From NCBI RefSeq assembly GCF_004310285.1, contig NZ_SISF01000023.1, positions 248,001 to 312,000 on the forward strand: a stretch of DNA of 64,000 bases, in the 5' to 3' direction. Both the position numbers and the translations under genes were made by a program. Every line of letters starts with the position of its first letter. Within the stretch, counting starts at the first letter, position 1. Shown piece after piece: positions 38,024-50,242 of the stretch. The notes under the pieces are model-generated. The model was not told the origin of the DNA. It saw only the letters and a list, made by a program, of their open reading frames with translations, and did not search any database. This DNA comes from Agrobacterium cavarae. GTDB lineage: Bacteria; Pseudomonadota; Alphaproteobacteria; Rhizobiales; Rhizobiaceae.

Positions 38024-38565
38024 TCGAAACCGCAGCCAAGCGCGTACACATAATTCAGGGCGAGTATAAGATCGCCAATGATCCCGACGTGGTCTTGTCG
38101 ACCATTCTCGGCTCGTGCGTGGCTGCGTGTCTCAGAGACCCTGTTGCGGGCGTCGGCGGCATGAATCACTTTCTGCTGCCGGGTACAGGGGGTATGGGGG
38201 GCGGAGATGCGACCCGGTATGGGGTGCATCTCATGGAACTTCTGATCAACGGCTTGCTCAAGCAGGGAGCGCGCCGTGATCGTCTGGAGGCAAAGGTCTT
38301 TGGTGGCGCAAAGACCATTGCCAGCTTCTCCAATGTGGGGGAGCAGAACGCAATCTTCGCGATGCAGTTCTTGAAGGATGAAGGCATTCGGGTGGTCGGC
38401 AGCTCCACGGGCGGAGAGCATGGCCGAAAGGTGGAGTTCTGGCCGGTATCAGGCAGGGCGCGCCAGCACCCATTGAGCGGTGCCGAAACCCAGAAGACCG
38501 TCGCGCTGGAAACCCGTCCGGTTCCGGCTGCAAAGCCGGCGGCAAGCGATATCGAATTTTTTTGA
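38020..38565 (+). CDS. cheD: CheD receptor glutamine deamidase
   Basis: The 181-residue enzyme has catalytic Cys33 ([10 protein letters not shown]) and His50 ([10 protein letters not shown]). It deamidates chemoreceptor glutamines. It overlaps cheY2 by 4 bases. Residues beyond about 150 form a poorly conserved tail. Confidence 0.93.
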   Translation: MIETAAKRVHIIQGEYKIANDPDVVLSTILGSCVAACLRDPVAGVGGMNHFLLPGTGGMGGGDATRYGVHLMELLINGLLKQGARRDRLEAKVFGGAKTIASFSNVGEQNAIFAMQFLKDEGIRVVGSSTGGEHGRKVEFWPVSGRARQHPLSGAETQKTVALETRPVPAAKPAASDIEFF

Positions 38566-38579
38566 CAACGGAGTTGCCT

Positions 38580-38963
38580 ATGCATATCGCTGAGCGTGCT
38601 GGACCTGAAATGTTTGAAGAGGCTTTGCCCACGATCCTCATGCGGGTCGTCTCAGAACTGCATGACGTCGCCTATCTGATCGAACGCATCGAGCCCCAGC
38701 TCCTGGAGGCCACCAATGGTGCAGTCACCGATGATGGGTTGAAACTCTTGCAGGGTATCGATCTTGCGGTCCAGAAGGCCCGCGGACTTGCCGAGTTCAT
38801 CGACACCATCACCGGCTCCATCCCTGTGGAATGGGCCGTGGACGTGACGACGGCTCTCAGCCTCGTCAAGCTCGCCGAAATGCAGAAGGCACTTGGCGCT
38901 GGTTTGCGCCACGGGCACTCCCAGCCGATCGACAAGGCATCCGGCGACTTCGATCTGTTTTAG
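38580..38963 (+). CDS. cheT: CheT, chemotaxis protein with CheZ-like DxxxQ motif
   Basis: This 127-residue helical protein occupies the place of cheT, last gene of the rhizobial che operon, described in Sinorhizobium as a signal-termination and adaptation protein. The sequence IDLAVQKARGL holds a DxxxQ motif, the catalytic signature of CheZ-type CheY phosphatases. ATG 38580 has a CGGAG site; an in-frame TTG at 38562 would overlap cheD. Confidence 0.82.
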   Translation: MHIAERAGPEMFEEALPTILMRVVSELHDVAYLIERIEPQLLEATNGAVTDDGLKLLQGIDLAVQKARGLAEFIDTITGSIPVEWAVDVTTALSLVKLAEMQKALGAGLRHGHSQPIDKASGDFDLF

Positions 38964-38968
38964 AGTGG

Positions 38969-39067
38969 CCTTGCGTCCTTCTGGACGCATTAACGACACT
39001 CCTCATTCTTTCAACCACGCATCGTGCTTTTCCGACAATCGATTCCGATTTCGGGGGGATGCTGTCG
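38969..39067 (+). repeat. RIME-like mosaic intergenic repeat, copy 2
   Basis: It contains a GCGTCC/GGACGC inverted pair (38973-38988) and, 30 bases on, the module GCATCGTGCTTTTCCGACAA followed by TCGATTCCGATTTCGG and GATGCTGT. It aligns end to end, without large gaps, with the reverse complement of 57428-57531. It lies right after cheT, at the left border of the 18-kb block. Confidence 0.8.
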
Positions 39068-39329
39068 TGTAAGCGCAGAGTGTCTTCCTTCGCTCTTAAC
39101 CCGTCACTGGTACAAGCCGCCGCGCATACTGCACGATGCATTCTAAGCCGCTCTGCCGGAGATAGCTTCCACGACCGTGAGCCCGTAAACCGGCCTCTTT
39201 AGCAGACATATGCGCTCCTTCGTCTAACAAGTCATTTTTAGGCACTGACGCCTGTTACCGCATGCGATTACAGCAGGTTTCGCGGGAAGGAGAGCATTCG
39301 CAATACTGCACGAAAGCGTAACCCTCTGA

Positions 39330-39361
39330 AAATGATATGAAACTGTGGTTTCATATCATTT
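39330..39361. promoter_or_regulatory. Perfect 14-bp-arm palindrome, operator candidate
   Basis: AAATGATATGAAAC and its exact reverse complement GTTTCATATCATTT flank the spacer TGTG, 66 bases before the binding-protein ATG at 39427. The inner TGAAAC/GTTTCA arms resemble sites bound by RpiR-family repressors, and an RpiR gene lies at the end of this gene group (45888). Confidence 0.7.
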
Positions 39362-39426
39362 GGCACGAAACCTGCATTGCGTATCCCGACTGAGACATAC
39401 TCAGCCTATCGAACCAGAGGGAACGC

Positions 39427-41082
39427 ATGACAAACGATTTCAGAAAAACACCGGCAGCTGCGGGCATCATCGAGAAATTGCGCCGCGCCCGGTTGATGGG
39501 CTCTGCTGCATTGGCGTTTCTGGCCATGACGGCAAGCGAAACCTTGGCCGAAGGTACGCTCCGCATTGGCATGACGGCCTCCGATATACCCCTGACCACC
39601 GGCCAGACCGATCAGGGCGGCGAGGGTCAGCGCTTCATGGGTTATACGCTCTACAACGCTATGATCGAGTGGGACCTTTCGAGCGCCGACAAACCCTCGA
39701 CCCTCATTCCCTCCCTCGCGACATCCTGGTCCGTGGATGCCGTCGACAAGACCAAGTGGACGTTCAAACTGCGCGACGGCGTGAAGTTTCACGATGGAAG
39801 TGCTTTCGACGCGGCGTCCGTTGTCTGGAACCTCGACAAGATCCTCGTGCCGGATTCACCCCAGTTCGACAAGCGCCAGTCGGCACAGGGAAAATCGCGT
39901 ATTCCAGCCGTGGCTTCCTACAAGGTCATCGATCCGCTGACGGTCGAAATCGTGACCAAAACGCCCGATGCGACGCTCCCCTATCAGTTGAGCTGGATCC
40001 TCATGTCCTCGCCCGCGAACTGGGAGGCACAGGGCAAAAGCTGGGATGCCGTGGCTCAGAAGCCGTCCGGTACGGGACCTTGGAAGCTGGAAAATGGATT
40101 CACGCCGCGTGAGCGCGCCGAACTGACACCGAACAAGGACTACTGGGACAAGGCGCGCGTGCCGAAGCTGGACAAGCTGGTTCTGGTGCCTCTTCCCGAA
40201 CCCAACACCCGTGTGGCCGCGCTGCGCTCCGGTCAGGTCGACTGGATCGAGGCGCCTGCGCCCGATTCCGTCAAATCGCTCAAGGACGCAGGTTTCGACA
40301 TCGTCACCAATTCCTACCCGCACAACTGGACCTGGCACCTGTCGCGCGTCGAAGGTTCACCCTGGAACGATGTGCGCGTTCGTAAGGCCGCCAATCTTGC
40401 CGTTGACCGTGAAGGGATCAACGAGCTGCTCGGCGGTCTTTCCGTCCCGGCCCAAGGATACCTGCCACCCGGCCACCAGTGGTTCGGCAATCCGACATTC
40501 AAGCTGGAATACAATATCGAGGAGGCCAAGAAGTTGATGGCCGAGGCCGGCTACGGTCCCGACAAGCCGATCAACACCAAGGTCGTCATCTCCTCATCGG
40601 GATCGGGCCAGATGCTGCCTCTGGCGATGAACGAATATATCCAGCAGACGCTGGCAGAAATCGGCATCAATGTCGAATACGAGGTCGCGGACTGGAATAC
40701 GGTCATCAACATCTGGCGCGCCGGCGCCAAGGATCCAAGCGCGAAGGGCGCCACCGCCGTCAACTACAGCTACTTCATTCAGGATCCCTTCACCGCACTG
40801 ATCCGTCAATCGCAGTGCAACCTTGCTCCGCCGAATGGCACCAACTGGGGCTATTACTGCGATCCCGAAATGGATGCGCTGTTTGCCGAAGTGCGCAACA
40901 CCTTCGATGCGGCGGAACAGGATAAGGTTCTGAGAAAAATCCACGAAAAATACGTCAATGAAGCGCTGTTCCTGATGGTCACGCATGACGTTAACCCCCG
41001 CGCCATGTCGAAAAAGGTGAAGGGCTTCGTGCAGGCACAGAACTGGTTCCAGGACTTCTCGCCGGTCACCGTCGATCCCTGA
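39427..41082 (+). CDS. Peptide-type ABC importer binding protein (SBP family 5)
   Basis: A 551-residue extracytoplasmic solute receptor with a signal peptide (RARLMGSAALAFLAMTASETLA, roughly residues 20-41, preceded by a long basic N-terminus). Family 5 features include LYNAMIEWD, WTFKLRDGVKFHDGSAF and PSGTGPWKLE. Family 5 proteins bind di/oligopeptides, nickel, or opine-like and other small molecules. The nearby racemase suggests an amino-acid- or hydantoin-like ligand, by inference. An AGAGGGA site precedes the ATG. Confidence 0.9.
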   Translation: MTNDFRKTPAAAGIIEKLRRARLMGSAALAFLAMTASETLAEGTLRIGMTASDIPLTTGQTDQGGEGQRFMGYTLYNAMIEWDLSSADKPSTLIPSLATSWSVDAVDKTKWTFKLRDGVKFHDGSAFDAASVVWNLDKILVPDSPQFDKRQSAQGKSRIPAVASYKVIDPLTVEIVTKTPDATLPYQLSWILMSSPANWEAQGKSWDAVAQKPSGTGPWKLENGFTPRERAELTPNKDYWDKARVPKLDKLVLVPLPEPNTRVAALRSGQVDWIEAPAPDSVKSLKDAGFDIVTNSYPHNWTWHLSRVEGSPWNDVRVRKAANLAVDREGINELLGGLSVPAQGYLPPGHQWFGNPTFKLEYNIEEAKKLMAEAGYGPDKPINTKVVISSSGSGQMLPLAMNEYIQQTLAEIGINVEYEVADWNTVINIWRAGAKDPSAKGATAVNYSYFIQDPFTALIRQSQCNLAPPNGTNWGYYCDPEMDALFAEVRNTFDAAEQDKVLRKIHEKYVNEALFLMVTHDVNPRAMSKKVKGFVQAQNWFQDFSPVTVDP

Positions 41083-41164
41083 TCCCTGATCCCAAGCGAT
41101 AGCGGGCCGGGTTCTCGCCCGGCCTGCCGTTTTAGATCCTTGCCACGAACATCAAGAGGGTTTC

Positions 41165-42118
41165 ATGCTTCTCTACGCGCTCAAGCGACTGCTGCACGTC
41201 ATCCCGGTGGCAATTGGCGTGAGCATGGTTTGTTTCATGCTCATCCATATTGCTCCGGGAGATCCGCTGGCCGCCATTCTTCCCTCGGATGCTTCGGCTG
41301 AGATGCAGACGCAAATGCGCGTTTTCTACGGTCTGGACCGTCCTCTGGCTGTCCAATACGCAATCTGGATGTGGCATGCGCTGCATGGCGATCTCGGTAC
41401 CTCGATTGCTACCGGACGGCCTGTTCTCGGCGAGATCATCGATGCATCCATCAATTCGATCATTCTCGCCGTGTCTGCGGCGGTCATTGGATTTGTCGGC
41501 GGCGCGACACTCGGCTTTCTCGCCGGTGTGTTTCGCGGCGGATGGGTCGATCGCATCGCCTCCGGCATCTCGATGCTTGGAGTCAGCGTACCGCACTACT
41601 GGCTCGGCATGGTGCTGGTCATCACCTTTTCCGTGACACTCGGATGGCTTCCGGCAATGGGTGGAGGACCGGGTGGCTCTGCCGGCCGCAGTTTCAGCTG
41701 GGATTATATTCAATATCTCGTGCTGCCGGCCGTCACCATGTCCGTCATTCCCATGGGCATCATCGCCCGCACCATTCGCTCGCTGGTGGCAGATATATAC
41801 GCGCAGGACTTCACGCTGGCGCTGGCTGCCAAGGGCTTGATGAGCGGGCGTATCCTGCGCCATGTGGTGCGCAATGCCGCCCCGACCGCTCTCTCCGTCA
41901 TGGGTCTGCAACTCGGCTATCTTCTCGGCGGTTCGATCCTGATCGAAACCGTCTTTTCATGGCCGGGTACCGGTTTCCTGCTCAATGGCGCGATCTTCAC
42001 CCGTGACCTGCCCATCCTGCAGGGCACCATCCTCGTGCTCGCCATGTTCTTCGTCGTTCTCAACCTCATTGTCGACGTGTTGCAAAGCGCCATCGATCCG
42101 CGCATCCAGAGGAGCTGA
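41165..42118 (+). CDS. Peptide-type ABC importer permease 1 (DppB-like)
   Basis: The 317-residue permease has six helices, starts MLLYALKRLLHVIPVAIGVS in typical DppB fashion and carries an EAA-type loop (LALAAKGLMSGRILRHVVRN). It pairs with the 42121 permease, 2 bases downstream. Confidence 0.92.
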   Translation: MLLYALKRLLHVIPVAIGVSMVCFMLIHIAPGDPLAAILPSDASAEMQTQMRVFYGLDRPLAVQYAIWMWHALHGDLGTSIATGRPVLGEIIDASINSIILAVSAAVIGFVGGATLGFLAGVFRGGWVDRIASGISMLGVSVPHYWLGMVLVITFSVTLGWLPAMGGGPGGSAGRSFSWDYIQYLVLPAVTMSVIPMGIIARTIRSLVADIYAQDFTLALAAKGLMSGRILRHVVRNAAPTALSVMGLQLGYLLGGSILIETVFSWPGTGFLLNGAIFTRDLPILQGTILVLAMFFVVLNLIVDVLQSAIDPRIQRS

Positions 42119-42120
42119 CA

Positions 42121-43011
42121 ATGGCCGCAATAGCTGAAGCATCCGCAATTCCCGTCGAGAAAATCGCCAAGTCTCCCGGCTTCTGGAGCGGCGTTCTGAC
42201 GCGTCTGCGTCGTGATCCCGTTGCCATGGTGGCGCTTGGGATCCTCGCCCTTCTCATCCTCATGGCCGTTTTCGCACCTTATCTGGCGCCCTACGATCCG
42301 GCGAAGGGCAGCGTCATCCGCAGGCTCAAACCGATCGGAACACCCGGCTATATCCTCGGCACCGACGAGCTTGGACGCGACATGCTTTCACGCCTGATCT
42401 ACGGCGCGCGTCTGTCGCTCCTCATGGGCGTCATCCCGGTCCCCATCGCCTTCGTCATCGGTTCGGCCATCGGTATCATCGCCGGTTACGCAGGCGGTTT
42501 GGCCAACACGCTGATCATGCGCACCGTTGACGTGTTCTACGCTTTCCCGTCGGTGCTGCTGGCCGTGGCGCTGTCCGGCGCGCTTGGCTCTGGCCTCACA
42601 AATGCGCTCTTTTCCCTCACGGTCGTCTTCATCCCCCAGATCGCCCGTGTCGCCGAAAGCGTCACCACCCAGGTCCGCAAGCTCGATTACGTGGATGCCG
42701 CCCGCGCCTCCGGGGCTCCCGCGTTTACCATCGTCAGGGTCCATATTCTAGGCAACGTGCTCGGACCGATCTTCGTCTTCGCCACAAGCTTGATTTCCGT
42801 ATCGATGATCCTCGCCTCAGGTCTCTCCTTTCTCGGGCTCGGCGTGCGTCCGCCGGATGCCGAATGGGGTCTGATGCTGAACACGCTGCGCACCGCCATC
42901 TACACCAACCCCTTCGTTGCAGCCTTGCCCGGCGTGATGATCTTCATCACCTCGATCTGCTTCAACCTGTTCTCAGACGGGCTGCGCACAGCCATGGACG
43001 TGAAGTCATGA
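42121..43011 (+). CDS. Peptide-type ABC importer permease 2 (DppC-like)
   Basis: A 296-residue DppC-type permease with the N-terminal soluble tail, [19 protein letters not shown] motif, six helices and EAA loop ([20 protein letters not shown]). It overlaps the next ATPase gene by 4 bases. Confidence 0.92.
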   Translation: MAAIAEASAIPVEKIAKSPGFWSGVLTRLRRDPVAMVALGILALLILMAVFAPYLAPYDPAKGSVIRRLKPIGTPGYILGTDELGRDMLSRLIYGARLSLLMGVIPVPIAFVIGSAIGIIAGYAGGLANTLIMRTVDVFYAFPSVLLAVALSGALGSGLTNALFSLTVVFIPQIARVAESVTTQVRKLDYVDAARASGAPAFTIVRVHILGNVLGPIFVFATSLISVSMILASGLSFLGLGVRPPDAEWGLMLNTLRTAIYTNPFVAALPGVMIFITSICFNLFSDGLRTAMDVKS

Positions 43012-44069
43012 TGAAAGTCGTTGGAGCACCAAGCCTTGAACTGCCTATCGGAGAAAGGGGTGGCCCGGTCCAGCCACTGATTTCCGCCCGTGGGCTTCTG
43101 AAGCACTTTCCCGTCAAGGGAAGCGGCTTCCTGAAACCTAAAAAAGTCGTGCGCGCCGTTGACGGCGTCGATTTCGATATCCTGAAAGGCGAGACACTCG
43201 GCGTTGTCGGTGAAAGCGGTTGCGGCAAATCGACGACGGCGCGGCTTCTCATGCAACTGATCGCACCCGACCAGGGCGAAATTCTCTTCGATGGAGAAAC
43301 GGTTGGCGGCGTCTTGCCGCTTTCTGCCTATCGCCGTCAGGTGCAGATGGTATTTCAGGACAGTTACGCCTCGCTCAATCCGCGACTGACGATCGAGGAA
43401 TCCATTGCCTTCGCACCGCAGGTCCACGGCACGCCAGCGGCAAAGGCGATTGCAACGGCACATGATTTGCTGCACCGCGTCGGCCTCGAGCCATCGCGTT
43501 TTGCCGGTCGCTATCCACATGAGCTTTCCGGCGGTCAGCGCCAGCGTGTCAACATCGCTCGGGCTCTGGCGCTCAAACCGCGTCTCGTCATTCTGGATGA
43601 AGCGGTCTCGGCTCTGGACAAATCGGTGGAGGCGCAGGTGCTGAACCTGTTGCTCGACCTCAAGCGCGATTTCGGCCTGACCTATCTGTTCATCTCTCAC
43701 GATCTCAACGTCGTTCGCTTCATGTGCGACCGGGTCATGGTCATGTATCTCGGCAAGGTGGCGGAGATCGGAAGTCGCGACGCCATCTACGGCAATACCG
43801 GTCATCCCTATTCGGCAGCACTTCTGGCCTCCATGCCGAAAATCGACCCTGCAGAACGCACCGAAGCGCCGCCGCTAACAGGTGATCCGCCCAACCCCAT
43901 CGATCCGCCCCCCGGCTGTCGCTTTCATACCCGCTGCAGCTTTGCCGAGGATGTCTGTCAACGGGTGCTGCCGCCGCTCACCGAGATGTCTCCCAGCCAG
44001 GCAGCCGCCTGCCTGATGGCAAAGCCCGGTTCCGGCCATAGCCGTGCGCCAGCACTGACGGAGGCATAA
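43008..44069 (+). CDS. Peptide-type ABC importer ATPase (DppF-like)
   Basis: The start is ATG 43008 in an ATGATG overlap with the permease stop. The 353-residue ATPase has Walker [10 protein letters not shown], signature LSGGQRQRV, Walker [13 protein letters not shown] and the C-terminal oligopeptide-transporter domain with [14 protein letters not shown]. One of two ATPases of the importer. Confidence 0.92.
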   Translation: MMKVVGAPSLELPIGERGGPVQPLISARGLLKHFPVKGSGFLKPKKVVRAVDGVDFDILKGETLGVVGESGCGKSTTARLLMQLIAPDQGEILFDGETVGGVLPLSAYRRQVQMVFQDSYASLNPRLTIEESIAFAPQVHGTPAAKAIATAHDLLHRVGLEPSRFAGRYPHELSGGQRQRVNIARALALKPRLVILDEAVSALDKSVEAQVLNLLLDLKRDFGLTYLFISHDLNVVRFMCDRVMVMYLGKVAEIGSRDAIYGNTGHPYSAALLASMPKIDPAERTEAPPLTGDPPNPIDPPPGCRFHTRCSFAEDVCQRVLPPLTEMSPSQAAACLMAKPGSGHSRAPALTEA

Positions 44070-44071
44070 CG

Positions 44072-45037
44072 ATGCAGAACGACGGTATGATCAATATCCG
44101 CAACCTGTCGGTTACGTTTCGGCGCGGCGGCAAATCCGTCAAGGCCGTCAACGGCGTGAACTTGGTCGTCAAGCCGGGCGAGGTGGTGGCCCTGCTGGGG
44201 GAATCCGGCTCTGGCAAAAGCGTGACCATGCGCTCGCTCTTGCGGCTTCATCCCAAGGGAACACTTGTTGAAGGTGCCATGTCGGTCGACGGACGTGACA
44301 TCATGGGGCTTTCCAGCCGCGCCTTGTCCGATCTGAGGGGAGGCGTGGTGTCCATGGTGTTCCAGGAACCGCGTCTGGCGCTGGACCCGGTCTATACGGT
44401 CGGTAGCCAGATCGAAGAGACCATCATGCGCCATGAAAACGTTTCCCGCACCGTCGCTGCTCAACGCGCCCTTGCACTGTTCCAGAAGGTTCGCATTCCT
44501 TCACCGGAGCGGCGCCTTGGCAATTATCCGCATGAAATGTCGGGCGGCATGCTGCAGCGTGCGATGATCGCCATGGCGCTTGCCTGCAATCCGAAGGTGC
44601 TGCTGGCAGACGAGCCCACCACGGCGCTCGATGCAACGGTACAAATCCAGATCTTGCTGCTGATCCGCGAATTGCAGAAGGAATATGGCCTGTCGGTCAT
44701 CTTCGTGACGCATGATATTGGCGTTGCGGCGGAAGTCGCAGACCGGATCGCTGTGATGTATGCCGGACGCATCGTCGAGGAAGGACGTGTCGGCGATCTC
44801 ATCCGCAACCCGCGCCATCCCTATACCAAGGGCTTGCTGGGCGCGCGTGTGGAACTGGCCGAAGGCCGGGACCGGCTGATTACCATTCCCGGCGCACCGC
44901 CGGATCTTGCAGCCATGCCGCCGGGCTGCGCCTTCGCGCCGCGTTGCGAGCTGGCGCGTGAGGAGTGTCGTTCGGATGTTCCTGCGCTCACGCGGCTGTC
45001 TGCCGATTCACAGGTCGCCTGTATTCTCGCGCACTGA
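44072..45037 (+). CDS. Peptide-type ABC importer ATPase (DppD-like)
   Basis: The 321-residue partner ATPase has Walker A GESGSGKSV, signature MSGGMLQRAMI, Walker B LLADEPTTALDATV and the C-terminal cysteine motif (GCAFAPRCELAREEC). The order ATPase F before D is the reverse of the common dpp order but seen in rhizobia. It starts 2 bases after the other ATPase gene. Confidence 0.92.
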   Translation: MQNDGMINIRNLSVTFRRGGKSVKAVNGVNLVVKPGEVVALLGESGSGKSVTMRSLLRLHPKGTLVEGAMSVDGRDIMGLSSRALSDLRGGVVSMVFQEPRLALDPVYTVGSQIEETIMRHENVSRTVAAQRALALFQKVRIPSPERRLGNYPHEMSGGMLQRAMIAMALACNPKVLLADEPTTALDATVQIQILLLIRELQKEYGLSVIFVTHDIGVAAEVADRIAVMYAGRIVEEGRVGDLIRNPRHPYTKGLLGARVELAEGRDRLITIPGAPPDLAAMPPGCAFAPRCELAREECRSDVPALTRLSADSQVACILAH

Positions 45038-45119
45038 AGGCCTCGGAACGCTCGGCGCTCGTCGAGAAAAATGACAGGAACATAGGGGGCGAGTGTGTCT
45101 TGGCGGCACCTTGAAAGTC

Positions 45120-45764
45120 ATGAAACGCATAGGATTGATCAACCCCAACACATCGCAGGCAACGACTGCGATGATGGTGGATATTGCGCGCGTCTACCTG
45201 CCGCAGGGCTTTGCCATTGAAGGCCTGACGGCGAAGCAAGGCGTGCCGATGATCCTTGATGAAAAAGCCCTGGCCGCTGCCGAAGAGGGCGTCATATCCA
45301 TGGGAATGGAGCTTGCCCGACGCAGCGACGGCCTCATCATCTGTGCATTCGGCGATCCCGGGCTGGAGCGGCTTGCAGAGACGTCTGACATCCCCTGTAT
45401 TGGCATATGTCAGGCAAGCATGATGGAGGCGTCTGCGGGCGGACGGCGCTTCGGCATCGCCACCGTCACGCCAGACCTCGTGGGGAGTTTCGTTGCCAAG
45501 GCGAAAGCTCTTGGCGTCGCATCTCTTTTTACCGGAACGCGGCTGACGACAGGCGATCCGCAACAACTCGCCTTAGCACCCGAAGCACTGCTTGCAGCGC
45601 TGGCGATCGCGACGCGTCAATGTTTCGAAGAGGACGGGGCTGAGGCTGTGATTATTGGCGGAGGGCCTCTCGGGCAGGCAGCGGAACAGTTGCAGGGCAT
45701 GTTTACCGCTCCGGTTATCGCGCCGATCAGGTCGGCCGTGGAGTGGATGGTCCGAGCGCTTTAA
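45120..45764 (+). CDS. Asp/Glu/hydantoin racemase family protein
   Basis: The 214-residue protein begins MKRIGLINPNTSQATT and keeps the first catalytic Cys75 of hydantoin racemases (IICAFGDPG). The second Cys, usually in a GCAG motif near residue 180, is replaced: here the segment reads VIIGGGPLG. True two-base racemases need both. It may therefore be a one-Cys variant with another activity. It follows the ABC importer by 82 bases and probably shares its transcript, so its substrate is likely what the importer brings in. Confidence 0.78.
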   Translation: MKRIGLINPNTSQATTAMMVDIARVYLPQGFAIEGLTAKQGVPMILDEKALAAAEEGVISMGMELARRSDGLIICAFGDPGLERLAETSDIPCIGICQASMMEASAGGRRFGIATVTPDLVGSFVAKAKALGVASLFTGTRLTTGDPQQLALAPEALLAALAIATRQCFEEDGAEAVIIGGGPLGQAAEQLQGMFTAPVIAPIRSAVEWMVRAL

Positions 45765-45887
45765 GAAGGCCAGGCCTCGACCGTCCATGGTTGAGGCTGC
45801 CTGTGCTTTCACCGACGCGCTGTTTTTTGTTGCAAGCGTCATTCGGGCGGCAGAAAGTCGCCCATCGACCGTTTGCCGGAGCGCGCT

Positions 45888-46727
45888 GTGGTAAAGGAAA
45901 AATCGTTTCTGTTTCGAGTGAGGCAGGCCCTTCCGGACCTTCATCCAGCGGAAAAACGCGTTGGCGAATTCGTCTGCGATTTTCCGGGCGAGCTCGCGAG
46001 CTATTCCGCCCAGGAACTTGCCGCCTTGGCCCATGTGTCGAAGGCGACCGTCACGCGCTTCATCCAGCGGCTTGGTTATGACAGCTACGAGGAGGCGCGG
46101 CGCCATGCGCGGGCGGAGAAACAGACCGGCTCGCGCCTCTTTCTGGAACGCTCCGACGAGAGCGAAACAATGCAGTCCGTCAAAGCCCATGCCGCGCAGG
46201 ATATTGCAAATATCGAGGCGACATTCCTTGCCATCTCGGACAGGCAGATAGAAAGTGCCGCGGATTGTCTGCTTCAGGCACGGAAAGTCTGGGTGATCGG
46301 ATTTCGCAGCAGCCAGCCATTCGCAGCCTATTTTCAATGGCAACTGACGCAGGTCATTGAAAACATCGTCGCCATTCCTGGCCCCGGCCAGACACTGGGG
46401 GAACATTTCGCCAGTCTGCAGGACGCCGATATCGTCGTTGTGTTTGCCATGCGCCGTCGCGTTGCCCAGATCGATGCCATCCTTGACCATGTCAAGGCGT
46501 CGGAGGCCAAGCTTATCTACGTGACAGATGAGGGGGCACCCGGTCATAGCGGCGCCACCTGGCATTTCCGATGTCAGACGCTCGCGCCGGGTCCGCTGTT
46601 CAACCACACGGCTGTCATGGCGCTTTGCCATTTGCTGATTACGCGTTGCCTTGAAAAAGCCGGCCCATCGGGTCGCAAACGCTTGCGCAAGATCGAGATG
46701 TTGAACGACGGCTTCGATGAGTTGTAA
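45888..46727 (+). CDS. RpiR family transcriptional regulator
   Basis: A roughly 279-residue regulator with an N-terminal helix-turn-helix (AQELAALAHVSKATVTRFIQ) and a C-terminal SIS domain (KVWVIGFRSSQPFAAYF). SIS domains usually bind phosphosugars, but many RpiR proteins near transporters respond to other ligands. The GTG at 45888 follows a GGAG; a TTG at 45873 is the alternative. It is the natural candidate to bind the palindrome at 39330. Confidence 0.85.
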   Translation: MVKEKSFLFRVRQALPDLHPAEKRVGEFVCDFPGELASYSAQELAALAHVSKATVTRFIQRLGYDSYEEARRHARAEKQTGSRLFLERSDESETMQSVKAHAAQDIANIEATFLAISDRQIESAADCLLQARKVWVIGFRSSQPFAAYFQWQLTQVIENIVAIPGPGQTLGEHFASLQDADIVVVFAMRRRVAQIDAILDHVKASEAKLIYVTDEGAPGHSGATWHFRCQTLAPGPLFNHTAVMALCHLLITRCLEKAGPSGRKRLRKIEMLNDGFDEL

Positions 46728-46798
46728 GCGCCATGGCCGGTTGATGGATTTGGCCGCATCCCCCTCTCGTTTCGTAAAGCGCCGCACAAGCTTCATTG

Positions 46799-46804
46799 TA
46801 TAAT
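46799..46804 (+). promoter_or_regulatory. Candidate -10 box upstream of glycosyltransferase gene
   Basis: A perfect TATAAT lies 70 bases before ATG 46874. It overlaps the alternative TTG start at 46796, which argues for the downstream start. No strong -35 was found. Confidence 0.4.
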
Positions 46805-46873
46805 CGGTTGTCAGTCTATCACGGCCATGATTCCGCCTCCGGCGGGGCGGCCGGCTTGAAGGTTCTGAATGCA

Positions 46874-50097
<3,224 letters not shown>

Positions 50098-50242
50098 TCG
50101 AGGTCGTGCTTCGGAAAGCTGACAGTTTCGCACAAGGAACTACACCTAGGATTGTTATAGCCGGACGTATTCCGTCGATGGGATGTATCCGAGGTAGAAA
50201 AGAGGGCATGCTGCCCGTTTTGAACTTTGGTCAGGTTTATCA

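Noticed and set aside
38969..39067. Mosaic repeat considered as a terminal repeat of an insertion sequence
   Set aside because: No transposase frame or target duplication is present, and the same element occurs alone at kdpD; it fits an intergenic mosaic repeat better.
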